Shown piece after piece: positions 27,501 through 34,174 of a DNA stretch of 64,000 nucleotides. The notes under the pieces were generated by a model. The model searched no databases. It was given only the letters and a program-made list of their open reading frames with translations, and was not told the DNA's origin. Positions within the stretch are counted from its first letter, which is position 1. Each line of letters starts with the position of its first letter. This stretch comes from Phormidium tenue FACHB-1052 (GTDB taxonomy: Bacteria; Cyanobacteriota; Cyanobacteriia; Phormidesmidales; Phormidesmidaceae): contig NZ_JACJQN010000002.1 in assembly GCF_014696675.1 (NCBI RefSeq), forward strand, positions 124,001 to 188,000. The letters run 5' to 3'. A program made the translations under genes and the position numbers.

Positions 27501-28734
27501 AGAAGATTTTCAGGAATAGAGGATTGGAAAACTCCGGTACTAATAGGGGAATGTTGGGGCGTTCAATCCCATAGTGGTTGAAGAAGGTTGCTGTAGCGAT
27601 GTATTCATGGTCTGCAAACCCTCGATGATTGACCTGCGTCATTGATTCAGGAACCAGACCTTCAGGAATAACAATTCGCTCATACGAGGTTCGGCAGCTA
27701 ACCGCTAGTCCAATCCGTGGATAGTTTTCTAAGATCCTGATTATTCCTGGCAGTTCATTGCACCAGAGATGTTTTCCGTCTCCTTCGTTGAGTGCATCAA
27801 TCAAGATCAGGGCTCGTTTTCCACGGACTTGAGCGGCTGTTTCTAAAGCGGTGAGAAACTCATCACGATCGCGAAAGGGCAGCTGCAATCGCTGCAAAAT
27901 CTGAGTCCAAGGTTCGCTCTGGTTAAAATGCTGGCCTAGCAAGATGATGGTGGGGAGTTCCTGCTCCAGACGGCGTTTGGCCACATCACAGAAGAGATGC
28001 GTTTTGCCTGTACCCGCTTCCCCCAATACTAAAAGCGCCTTTTTGTTAGCCGTTTCAGCACTTGCGCTAATGACAAGCTCAGCGATTTCTCGTACAGCAT
28101 CTAAAAGCTGAGAAACATTGTGGCGTACACCTCCAATGATTTCTTTGTCAGGCCGGGAAGTTGGTTCAGTCTGCTGAACTGCTTGTGAAGTATCAGTTTT
28201 TGAGGAAGATTCTGCATCCCAGGTTGTAGTGTAGAAGTTGTGTTCTTCAGTCTGTGCATGTGCAGCAAGTTCGGCAATGTGTTGGAAATCGATCTCTAAG
28301 AGACTATCCCTTTCAATCTGCTGCAAGGCAGTAATCAGGGCAGCAATTGGCTGCTGCAACGCTTCGAGGCTTTGAGCGATAGCTGGAAATCTTTGATGTA
28401 AGGTGTTATTGAGTTTTGCTTTGTTACTTCTGCGATATAGCTGACCGTATAGGCTTTGAATACGATCAAAGAAGGCATCGGTTTTACCCAGTCCCTCAAA
28501 AACCCATGCTTCGGGTAGGGCAACATGAATCTCTGGTGTGTAACGTGCCCCAGCATTCGCCTTCACTTCCTCAAAGTTCCGCTGCATCCACCGAAGGGTG
28601 ATTTCGGGCTTGTGAGACTGAACTTCTTGTACATTAATTGTTTGATGGATATCGCCCGTCGTGAGGTTCCCCTCGACTTTGACATTTTCGAAAACACGCT
28701 GTTGTGGATTTTGGGGGTCTGGGCGATTGCTCAT
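24508..28734 (-). CDS. Large STAND/NACHT-type NTPase, candidate NLR-like defence sensor
   Basis: 1408 residues. Order: a short N-terminal motif (~15-34, KVEGNLTTGDIHQ), a helical domain (~45-150), a P-loop NTPase with Walker A GEAGTGKTH (238-246) and Walker B LILIDALNEG (309-318) of STAND/NACHT style, a helical region (~400-560), and a ~850-residue C-terminal part with HEAT-like helices (RYVRDRATKALVS). Such multidomain ATPases are typical of Avs-like antiphage or NLR-like sensors: the C-terminus recognises a ligand and oligomerisation triggers an effector. No nuclease, TIR or protease effector domain is visible, so the effector may be encoded separately; the divergent gene at 28918 is the candidate. 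The gene, mainly 24.5-26.5 kb, is AT-richer than its neighbours, which suggests separate acquisition. Convergent with the ParA pair. Confidence 0.85.
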   Translation of the reverse strand: MSNRPDPQNPQQRVFENVKVEGNLTTGDIHQTINVQEVQSHKPEITLRWMQRNFEEVKANAGARYTPEIHVALPEAWVFEGLGKTDAFFDRIQSLYGQLYRRSNKAKLNNTLHQRFPAIAQSLEALQQPIAALITALQQIERDSLLEIDFQHIAELAAHAQTEEHNFYTTTWDAESSSKTDTSQAVQQTEPTSRPDKEIIGGVRHNVSQLLDAVREIAELVISASAETANKKALLVLGEAGTGKTHLFCDVAKRRLEQELPTIILLGQHFNQSEPWTQILQRLQLPFRDRDEFLTALETAAQVRGKRALILIDALNEGDGKHLWCNELPGIIRILENYPRIGLAVSCRTSYERIVIPEGLVPESMTQVNHRGFADHEYIATATFFNHYGIERPNIPLLVPEFSNPLFLKIFCQGLAKRKLTRVPKGLKGVTAIFNFFIDAVHDTLWRRLDYDPSANLAQQAVNLIARRMAETGQPWVERADASTLVNNLLPGSSYQQSLFANLLSEGLLNEDLVYRPARSEGNDIQQIDIVKFPYERFSDHLIVRHLLDTHLNTSNPATSFTPTQSLGNLVTDASQAWSNSGWIEALSVQIPERTGLELVELIPSIKSWDLVQRAFLQSLIWREPTKITEATKDYLNEVYIEGDRVEEVYDLMLTIAAEPDHPFNAKFLHQHLVRLDMPDRDQVWSIYLAQNYDQEEAIDRLLEWAWNAEKSHILDESIELCTIALTWFLTTSHRYVRDRATKALVSTLYPRPQILLNLLEKFGEVNDLYVAERLCAVAYSVSMMSDNSEAIGELASRVYTWIFAKGEPPVHILLRDYALGVIETANHRGALPPDIDIEKARPPYQSEWLANIPSEEELKASGKLSTSGRDFAGGGLTAIKSSVMGFGDFARYIIGTNYGFFPWSSCRLSERKKAEILVIRKQKTEEFVNSLTERQRHAWGEYETIQYNIQQLKRQDEAKQIEILGQALSIEQWDEFSVRGENRFLRTLGKKKQQCFKDYILPHKLDPQGNKLNFDLAIAQRWIFQRVFELGWTEEKFDWFDRHLNRNGYGRHANKTERIGKKYQWIAYHEFLAYVADNFEFLGDEVDDFEAKYNGSWQISVRDIDPSMLLRKTPNEDRFNSSFTWWKPIQYEFSEATPEDKTSWLVQKEDFLDPFQLLEVIHPASGRNWLALEGYYNWKEQGPVEEERYEGIRRNMWFQVRSYIARQADSEELLEWLKEQNFMGRWMPESVQMDEVYVGEFPWATASTQFRSQENIWGRQRERLPAPVIVTTVNYLCESSTHDCSIDETISALMPSAWLIENMGLRWSAGNFRYVDSSDELTAFDPSVEEAGPSALLISKEKLASFLEEHQLVLIWTILGERLLTNRYEWTGNVEMSAVHSFQNGILINGSLKAWQRLAPGEKFLLE

Positions 28735-28917
28735 GGCTTGAGTTCAATAGAAGCACGAAAAAGGAGGAGGGTAGCCGAACCTTTGTGGCAAATTATACCT
28801 GGCCCGAAAAAGGCCAGTGAGGTGATAATTCAATCCGCTCATAGAATGAAAGATAGCGCCCCTCTGAACGGACGGTCGTAGAGGCTGTATCTAAAGCTCA
28901 CCCATAAGGAGAAGTTT
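28735..28917. promoter_or_regulatory. Divergent promoter region of the STAND NTPase and its candidate effector
   Basis: The 183 bp between two start codons facing away from each other must hold both promoters. A small hairpin (CTGGCC 28799-28804, GGCCAG 28812-28817) lies in the middle. RBS AAGGAGAAG precedes the rightward gene. No unambiguous -10/-35 pair is seen. Confidence 0.5.
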
Positions 28918-29400
28918 ATGGAACCCTTTTCTGTGTTGGCTGGTGTCGTGACTACCATCGTTTTGCCCAAGGTGCTGGAGAAAGCTAGCGAAAAAATTGG
29001 TGAGAAGATTGGTGAGGCGGCCATTGAGAAAAGTGGCGAGACTGTTCAGTTGGTTCGCAAAACGGTACAGAACAAACTCCAATCGGCGGGAACATCTGGT
29101 CTGCTGAAGCGGGCTGAGGAAAAGCCTACGGAACAGAATATCCAGGTGCTGGAGGGAGAACTGGTCAGCCAGATGGAAGAAGATCAGAGGTTTGCGGCTC
29201 AGTTGCAAGAGCTGATTCAGCAAATCCAGGCTCAATCCCCGTCTATTCAAGTTGTGTTGGATACGGTGCGAATCAAGGGCAGTGCAGAAATCGGCAATAT
29301 TGAGCAAGTAAGCAGTCACGGATCCGCAGAGCAGGTGGTTGGTCGTAACCTAGGCGTTGAGGGAGACCTTAAAATGGGAGACATAACTCAGAAAAGTTGA
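28918..29400 (+). CDS. Candidate membrane-acting cell-death effector with amyloid-like C-terminal repeats
   Basis: 160 residues. Residues 1-55 form an amphipathic/hydrophobic helix set (EPFSVLAGVVTTIVLPKVLE then EKIGEKIGEA), in the style of the bacterial Bell domain or HeLo-like pore-forming domains. A helical linker (~75-115) follows. The C-terminus has two copies of a pattern [IV]-x-G-x4-G-[ND]-I-x-Q: KGSAEIGNIEQ (120-130) and VEGDLKMGDITQ (147-158). The NTPase encoded divergently has one copy at its N-terminus (VEGNLTTGDIHQ). One copy on the sensor and two on the effector is the layout of fungal NWD2/HET-S; bacterial NLR-associated amyloid motifs are also known. Function is inferred, not shown. 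Confidence 0.7.
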   Translation: MEPFSVLAGVVTTIVLPKVLEKASEKIGEKIGEAAIEKSGETVQLVRKTVQNKLQSAGTSGLLKRAEEKPTEQNIQVLEGELVSQMEEDQRFAAQLQELIQQIQAQSPSIQVVLDTVRIKGSAEIGNIEQVSSHGSAEQVVGRNLGVEGDLKMGDITQKS

Positions 29401-29416
29401 GGCTGGTGTCATCCCG

Positions 29417-29683
29417 ATGCAAATCGTCCTTACCCCTGAACTAGAGCAACTTATCCAGCGCCAGATTGCTGCTGGTAAATACCAATCTGCCTTAGATGTC
29501 ATCACAGCAGGTATACACCTGCTCGACCAGCAAGACGACATCTATCAAGGGCGACTCGCCGAACTCCAGCAAGATGCCCAGATCGGCTGGGAAGCAGCCC
29601 AACGCGGCGACTTAGTCGAAGGCCCCACCGCCATGGCCCAGATTCGAGAAAACCTGCGGTCTCGCCACGCATCCCCCGAATAA
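29417..29683 (+). CDS. ParD-like antitoxin
   Basis: 88 residues: MQIVLTPELEQLIQ then GKYQSALDVITAGI, the ribbon-helix-helix N-terminus of CopG/ParD antitoxins, with an acidic tail that would bind the toxin. Starts 17 bp after the effector stop on the same strand and overlaps the toxin start by one base (TAATG). It would neutralise the ParE-like product and repress its own promoter. The spacing leaves it open whether it shares a transcript with the candidate effector. Confidence 0.88.
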   Translation: MQIVLTPELEQLIQRQIAAGKYQSALDVITAGIHLLDQQDDIYQGRLAELQQDAQIGWEAAQRGDLVEGPTAMAQIRENLRSRHASPE

Positions 29684-29991
29684 TGCCCCCTCAGTTTTAC
29701 CTAACCCAGCCCGCCATTCAAGACATCGAGGCTATTGCAGACTACATCGCCGGTCAGACTGGGCTCCAGCAGGCCGAGCGCTTCCTCTCAAAGCTCGATG
29801 CCAAATTCGTCAGAATTACCCAATTCCCTAATCTGGGGCGGCCACGCGACGAAATCCTCCCAGAGCTGCGCAGCCTCTCAATGGAGAGCTACCTTATTCT
29901 CTACACCTCAACAGAGTCTAGAGTAGACATCTTGCGAGTCGTCAGTGGCTACCGCAATCTGACGAGCTTGTTCACAGACGACGAAGAGTAA
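29683..29991 (+). CDS. ParE/RelE-superfamily toxin
   Basis: 102 residues: FYLTQPAIQDIEAIADYI, LGRPRDEI and the C-terminal YRILRV-like strand (DILRVVSGYRN) are characteristic of ParE-type toxins, which inhibit DNA gyrase. Coupled to the antitoxin by TAATG overlap. On a mobile element it would act as an addiction module stabilising the ICE. Whether it acts on gyrase or mRNA (RelE) cannot be told from sequence. Confidence 0.88.
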   Translation: MPPQFYLTQPAIQDIEAIADYIAGQTGLQQAERFLSKLDAKFVRITQFPNLGRPRDEILPELRSLSMESYLILYTSTESRVDILRVVSGYRNLTSLFTDDEE

Positions 29992-29997
29992 TCGATT

Positions 29998-30225
29998 TTC
30001 GGTAGACACGGTAGACGCCCGGTAGACACTCTGTCTACCGGGCAAAAGCCTTTATCCACAAGCCCTTCAGCCATTTCGGTAGACGGTAGACACTTTCCTC
30101 GTAATTCCCCATTGGCAAACCCTGTCTACTTGTCTACCGTTTCGCTACAACCCTTATCCACCAATACTTTCAGCGGTAGACACCCCGTCTACCGTTTCCT
30201 CAAATCTGTCTACCGTGTCTACCGT
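29998..30225. repeat. Cluster of CGGTAGAC octamer repeats in both orientations (iteron-like)
   Basis: Eleven exact copies of CGGTAGAC or its complement GTCTACCG within ~225 bp. Direct: starts 30000, 30009, 30020, 30077, 30084, 30174; inverted: starts 30033, 30132, 30187, 30208, 30217, and a partial GTCTAC at 30123. Some touch or overlap head to tail. The block spans the gap after the toxin gene and continues into the 3' end of the TOPRIM/DUF3987 gene. Clusters like this serve as initiator-binding iterons, partition sites or replication origins. Next to a primase-like gene an origin is plausible but unproven. Confidence 0.85.
30018..30042. terminator. Perfect 11-bp hairpin inside the repeat cluster, between convergent genes
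   Basis: CCCGGTAGACA (30018-30028), 3-nt loop, TGTCTACCGGG (30032-30042). It lies between the stops of the toxin and the TOPRIM/DUF3987 gene, so it could end both transcripts; there is no T-run. It is also two octamers of the repeat cluster facing each other. Confidence 0.45.
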
Positions 30226-32550
30226 TGCCCGCCACCGCAGCCGATTCCCCATCCCCTGGGTTTCCCCATACCCCATCGCCTCCAGCTCCAAAAAATGAGC
30301 ACGAATCACCTCCACCCCCGCCTTCCGTAAGCTGCGCTCATAATTCCGCACATCCTTCGCCCGCAGCCAACCCCGCACCCGCGATAGCTGAATCAGCTTC
30401 GTATAGACCGGCTCCAGCGCCCCATCCACCGTATTCCCGTCCGCATAGAGCAGCTTCACCTGACCAATGAACCAGCGCCCCAGCTTAATCGCTGCCTGCA
30501 TCTGACTTGCATCTATTGCATGAGTCGGCAAACGCCCCTCCACCACCGCATTCAGGCAGTGCAAAATCAGCGCCAGTCGCCCCGTATAGCCCTGCATCTT
30601 GGAATACACCGCCTGCAACCCTGGGTGCGTCTCCGTCACCCGCAGCTGATCCAACTGGTCATACCAATCCGCAAACAATGCTTTGGCCTCAGGGCTCAGC
30701 CGATAGCACTGGGCCGTCAACCCCTCCAGCTGCTGGTAGACGCCATAGAGCCGCTCCGACACGTCATAGCGCACCGTCCGTCGGGGAAACGGCGCAGGCT
30801 TCAGCGGCAGCAGACACCACAAAAATCTGGCCCACTGGCCACTGGCATCTGAGCAATCCCCCATCATCTCCCGCAGAATATCGGGCTGAATCGTCCCCGT
30901 CAGGCTCAGGCTGGTGCGCGGCAGGCTGATGCGCAGGCCACTAGCTCGATCTACCTTCAGCCCCGAGCCATCAAAGGCCGTCAGCAGCGACTCCTTATCG
31001 TTACCCCGGCCATTGCGGTACTGGTTCTGCCCCTTGAACAAACCCGCCAGCTCATCCGGCGTCACCAAAATACCCCGCTCCGGCTGCTGGGACTGAATGC
31101 GGGCGATCGCCTCCCGTGTCGCATCCGAGGTGTGATACTCCCGTGGCATCGGCTTTCTGGGGCGAATGCCTCTATCCTCGACCTTAGTCTGCTCCCAATC
31201 CCGCAGGTCAACCTCATACTCCGAGGCAGCATACTCATACTCTTGATCCGCCTCCGCCTGGAGCAGTGAAAGCGGCCCCAAAATCTGCCGCTGAATCGGG
31301 CTCTTCTTACTGCCCGAGGGGGCCACTAACCCGGTGAACACAATCGGCGGCACCGAGAACCCCATCCCGGCATCAATCTCCAGCTCTGTGCCCACCCGCA
31401 GCAATGACGCCGCCACCGGCAGTAGCGTAACCAACATGGCCGCTGGCGTCGCCCCGATCCAATCAGCGATCTGCTCCAGGGGTTCCGCCAGGTCGGCGTG
31501 AAGATACTCTCCTAGACACAGCTGGTAGTCGCCAATTTTGAGCAGCTGGTGAATCTCAGCTCGGCGATCGTCCCGTTCCTCGGTTTGCTCCAGCTCCGCC
31601 TGCACCAAAGTGACCAGGTTACCGATATCCCTGGCCGATATCCCCGTCTCCTGGTGCCACTGCACCACCTGCGCCGCCAGGGCTAGTTCGGTGGGGCTGG
31701 AGCCCAGATAGGTGCGAATCTGGTTTTGCAAGGCCTGCACCGACAGTCGCTCGGGGCCTTGGGGAGGGTTGACCTCCATCTGCCGCCGGTCTTGCACCGC
31801 CGCCCGAATCTGCTCCGCTGTAGCCCCATCGTGAATCCAATCCACCACATCCAGCCCGCCATGCTTGGGCAGATTGTGCCAGCGCAGGCTGTCAGGGTAG
31901 GGGTAGCACCACTGGGCCGAGGGAAAGTCTTGGGCGACTTCTTCCATGTGAGCAATGCCAACCTGATCGCGATCCGGGCACAGCACCAAGCTGGCATCCT
32001 GCAAATCCTGGCGGTAATCCCCATAGCTGCGGTACTTCTTCGAGCCCCCCAGGGTAGTGGTCGCAGGAATACCAATCGCCCACAAAGCATCGGCGCAGCC
32101 TTCCCCCTCTACCATCCAGATGGATTGACCGATGGATAGGGTATTCTGGACATCCCGGTAGCGGTAGACCGGCACCTGGGCTCTAATCTCAGGGGTTAGC
32201 CCCTTGATCCACTGCTGCCCGTTCCAGTGGTACTGCACAAAAAACTTTGCACCGTTGCCCCGATCTACCCGCGTCACCTTCACCAGTGGTTGACCTGCCC
32301 GGCTGGGATAAAAGTAATCCTGTCGCTGCTGGGGGCGAACGGGCTTCTCGGGTGAGGTAGTGGCTGCAAAGTATTGCCCCCACATGCCATCGGCTGTCGC
32401 GCCTCGATAAACATAGCCATCTGCCGTTGCATCCTGGTCTACGTAGGTATGGCAGAACACCACATCCTCATTCCAGCGGCAGTCTTGGTCTTTAGTGCGT
32501 CCACAAATCGGACAGGGGCGCGATCGCCCTGAGTAAACATACTGTGCCAT
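30154..32550 (-). CDS. TOPRIM/DUF3987 primase-helicase-like replication protein
   Basis: 798 residues. N-terminal zinc-binding region with C13, C16, C24, C33/H34 (CPICG ... FCH), as in CHC2-type primases. A TOPRIM-like domain follows: WMVEGEGCADA (~143) and CPDRDQVG (~193). A DUF3987 domain begins around 350 with P-loop-like APSGSKKSP (~408) and extends to ~750; DUF3987 proteins are thought to be helicase/primase-like. Such proteins replicate plasmids and ICEs. Its last codons (TVDTVDR, TVDG) are built from the CGGTAGAC repeat cluster. Confidence 0.8.
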   Translation of the reverse strand: MAQYVYSGRSRPCPICGRTKDQDCRWNEDVVFCHTYVDQDATADGYVYRGATADGMWGQYFAATTSPEKPVRPQQRQDYFYPSRAGQPLVKVTRVDRGNGAKFFVQYHWNGQQWIKGLTPEIRAQVPVYRYRDVQNTLSIGQSIWMVEGEGCADALWAIGIPATTTLGGSKKYRSYGDYRQDLQDASLVLCPDRDQVGIAHMEEVAQDFPSAQWCYPYPDSLRWHNLPKHGGLDVVDWIHDGATAEQIRAAVQDRRQMEVNPPQGPERLSVQALQNQIRTYLGSSPTELALAAQVVQWHQETGISARDIGNLVTLVQAELEQTEERDDRRAEIHQLLKIGDYQLCLGEYLHADLAEPLEQIADWIGATPAAMLVTLLPVAASLLRVGTELEIDAGMGFSVPPIVFTGLVAPSGSKKSPIQRQILGPLSLLQAEADQEYEYAASEYEVDLRDWEQTKVEDRGIRPRKPMPREYHTSDATREAIARIQSQQPERGILVTPDELAGLFKGQNQYRNGRGNDKESLLTAFDGSGLKVDRASGLRISLPRTSLSLTGTIQPDILREMMGDCSDASGQWARFLWCLLPLKPAPFPRRTVRYDVSERLYGVYQQLEGLTAQCYRLSPEAKALFADWYDQLDQLRVTETHPGLQAVYSKMQGYTGRLALILHCLNAVVEGRLPTHAIDASQMQAAIKLGRWFIGQVKLLYADGNTVDGALEPVYTKLIQLSRVRGWLRAKDVRNYERSLRKAGVEVIRAHFLELEAMGYGETQGMGNRLRWRATVDTVDRFEETVDGVSTAESIGG

Positions 32551-32633
32551 GGTTAGCTCCTAAATTTAGGAGCCGGGCCACCACAATTAACCTGCCACTG
32601 GGCTCAGTAGATTGCCCAATCAGCCTCGTAGTC

Positions 32634-32662
32634 TTGGACATTGCCCATGACTTTGCTATAGT
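32634..32662 (+). promoter_or_regulatory. Strong sigma-70-type promoter, rightward
   Basis: TTGGAC (32634-32639), 17-bp spacer, TATAGT (32657-32662). Framed by an inverted repeat ATTAACCTGC (32586-32595) / GCAGGTTAAT (32683-32692). It points away from the TOPRIM/DUF3987 gene, into a short unit that ends at 32798. Confidence 0.6.
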
Positions 32663-32690
32663 TGAAAACACATGTTTCAGTAGCAGGTTA

Positions 32691-32777
32691 ATGAGCGAAG
32701 TGGTTCTGACAAACCGCTTCAAGACGTTGATTAACCCGGCTGTGAAAAATAAAAAAAGAACTCGGCACCCTAGCTAG
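32691..32777 (+). ncRNA. Short transcription unit: candidate small RNA or 28-residue basic peptide
   Basis: Promoter at 32634-32662 and terminator at 32766-32798 predict a transcript of about 130 nt from ~32669. It could encode a 28-residue, lysine/arginine-rich peptide (ATG 32691, MSEVVLTNRFKTLINP start), but the stop lies inside the terminator stem and the RBS is weak, so a regulatory RNA is as likely. Small RNAs beside replication genes often control copy number. Coordinates given are those of the possible peptide. Confidence 0.45.
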
Positions 32778-32798
32778 CAAGTAGTTGGGGTGTTTTTT
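32766..32798 (+). terminator. Rho-independent terminator of the short unit
   Basis: 11-bp stem with two G-T pairs: CACCCTAGCTA (32766-32776), 5-nt loop, TAGTTGGGGTG (32782-32792), followed by six T (32793-32798). A good intrinsic terminator on the + strand. Confidence 0.75.
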
Positions 32799-32865
32799 CA
32801 ATCAATCTTGAGCTTAAAGAATGAGGCTAGAAAGCTGTCAACAATTTGACTAAACTCTGAAAGCT

Positions 32866-33162
32866 CTATTTGCTGTTTTTCAGCTTGGTTGAGTCATTTC
32901 GAGTGGTGGAGTGAGATGGTTTTTTACGATTACTCAACAAGCTGGCCTGGTAAATTCTGATGGCTCGCTGGTGAGCAACCGGGTCATGACGATTGTGTAG
33001 CCAGTCTTGCATCAGCTCCAGGTTGTAGCGAATGCAGCGGCTGTTAATGCGAACCCAATGGATGCCCTCGATCAGCACCCCCTGCAACCGATAACGCTTC
33101 AGTGTCGTATCGCTGAGCTTGAGGTACTGAATAGCCTCCCGCTTGCTGATGAATTGGGCCAT
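32866..33162 (-). CDS. Excisionase-like winged-helix DNA-binding protein
   Basis: 98 residues. ISKREAIQYLKLSDTTLKRYR matches the helix-turn-helix of excisionase/MerR-like proteins, with a wing (IEGIHWVRINSRCIRYN) and a basic tail. In ICEs such a protein aids excision with the integrase or represses transcription. Its start lies inside the Ner/Nlp-like gene, 119 bp before that gene's end. A plausible Xis; the alternative is a transcription factor. Confidence 0.7.
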   Translation of the reverse strand: MAQFISKREAIQYLKLSDTTLKRYRLQGVLIEGIHWVRINSRCIRYNLELMQDWLHNRHDPVAHQRAIRIYQASLLSNRKKPSHSTTRNDSTKLKNSK

Positions 33163-33370
33163 GATTTACTCTTCCTCGCTTATACCGCTGGGGCCAAATC
33201 TCATGGGGAGGCAGGCCAAGTTTGCTCGCCACCACTTGCTCGATACGGCGCGATCGCTGTCGAGTCAAGGCATGGGAGACTGCCGAGGTGCCAATATTCA
33301 GTTCTTTCGCAATGCTGGTCAGAGTCCAGCCCTGCTTGCGTAGAGCTGCTTTAATGTCTTCTACATGCAT
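33044..33370 (-). CDS. Ner/Nlp-like small DNA-binding regulator
   Basis: 108 residues in this frame. The first ~63 (IKAALRKQGWTLTSIAKELN, VSHALTRQRSRR, LPPHEIWPQRY) match the Ner/Nlp winged HTH family of phage Mu Ner. Typical members end soon after the IWPxRY segment, but here the frame continues for ~45 residues over the start of the excisionase-like gene, with repetitive Gly/His/Gln sequence. Either a natural long overlap or a lost stop/frameshift. Divergent from the S24 repressor, with 96 bp between starts: an early-control switch like that of Mu-type or SXT-type elements. Confidence 0.72.
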   Translation of the reverse strand: MHVEDIKAALRKQGWTLTSIAKELNIGTSAVSHALTRQRSRRIEQVVASKLGLPPHEIWPQRYKRGRVNHGPIHQQAGGYSVPQAQRYDTEALSVAGGADRGHPLGSH

Positions 33371-33466
33371 AGAATTGTCTTAGCTCCATCAATATATCGA
33401 TGAAGTTAGCAACAAATAACTTGCATGTCAAGTGTTATAATTTGCATCTGCAATTAATGTAACCCT
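33371..33466. promoter_or_regulatory. Divergent operator region between Nlp-like and S24 repressor genes
   Basis: AT-rich 96 bp. Contains an imperfect palindrome CATCAATATATCGATG (33387-33402, one mismatch), a -10 like TATAAT (33436-33441), and a perfect palindrome TTGCATCTGCAA (33442-33453) with a half-copy TTGCATG (33421-33427). Likely sites for the S24 repressor and/or the Nlp-like protein. Confidence 0.55.
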
Positions 33467-34117
33467 ATGACTAATCCCTTACCTGATGAGGCGCAGGCGG
33501 ATGCCACGGCAGTTGATCAGTTTCCAGTCCGCCTGAAGCAAGCGGTCGGCGACAAGAGCATTCGGGGCTTTGCCAGGGACTGCGGCTTTTCTGACACCGT
33601 ACTCCGCCAATATCTCAATGGCCAAAGCGAGCCAACTCGACCGGCACTGCTCGCTATAGCCCGCACGGCTAATATCAGCGTAGAGTGGCTGGCAACGGGT
33701 CAGCCTGGGACAGCTCCTCACGACTCACCTCAAGCGTTAGCTGAGAAGTACATTCAAAAAAATCCGCTGGCCTTTGAGACGGAATGGCTACAGACAGAGT
33801 TCCCGGATTCGTTTGAGCACCTGATGCTGATCCAGGTGGTTGATGACAGTATGGAGCCGACCTTGCCAGTAGGAGCGCTGGTGTTGGTAGACACCACAGA
33901 TCGAGATCTGGGGGCGGTGACTCATGGCATCTATCTACTCAAGCTGGATGACCGAATTTTGGTTAAACGCCTGCAATATGTTGCTGAGAAGACAATTCGA
34001 GTTCTGAGTGATAATGTGGCTTACGAAGCTTTCTCCCTCGCCTTGTCGAGCCAAGCCAGTGGATTAAGCCTTATGGGTAGAGTTATTTGGGTTGGCCACA
34101 AATTACATCTCGTATGA
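33467..34117 (+). CDS. CI/LexA-like repressor with S24 peptidase domain
   Basis: 216 residues. N-terminal HTH (~21-78: VRLKQAVGDKSIRGFARDCG, then LRQYLNGQSEPTR, NISVEWLATG). C-terminal S24 domain with nucleophile Ser128 in DDSMEP and general base Lys167 in ILVKRLQ. Repressors of this kind (lambda CI, SetR of SXT) cleave themselves after RecA activation, releasing excision and transfer genes on DNA damage. Conserved Ser/Lys dyad suggests the same here; the target operons are inferred. Confidence 0.85.
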   Translation: MTNPLPDEAQADATAVDQFPVRLKQAVGDKSIRGFARDCGFSDTVLRQYLNGQSEPTRPALLAIARTANISVEWLATGQPGTAPHDSPQALAEKYIQKNPLAFETEWLQTEFPDSFEHLMLIQVVDDSMEPTLPVGALVLVDTTDRDLGAVTHGIYLLKLDDRILVKRLQYVAEKTIRVLSDNVAYEAFSLALSSQASGLSLMGRVIWVGHKLHLV

Positions 34118-34174
34118 CCTTTGTGATAGTTGGTATTTACTTGCTGAGGCCCGTCAGACTGGCTACTATTCCTT

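Noticed and set aside
29998-30225. CRISPR array
   Set aside because: Repeats are 8 bp, irregularly spaced and in both orientations; no spacer-length units and no cas genes.
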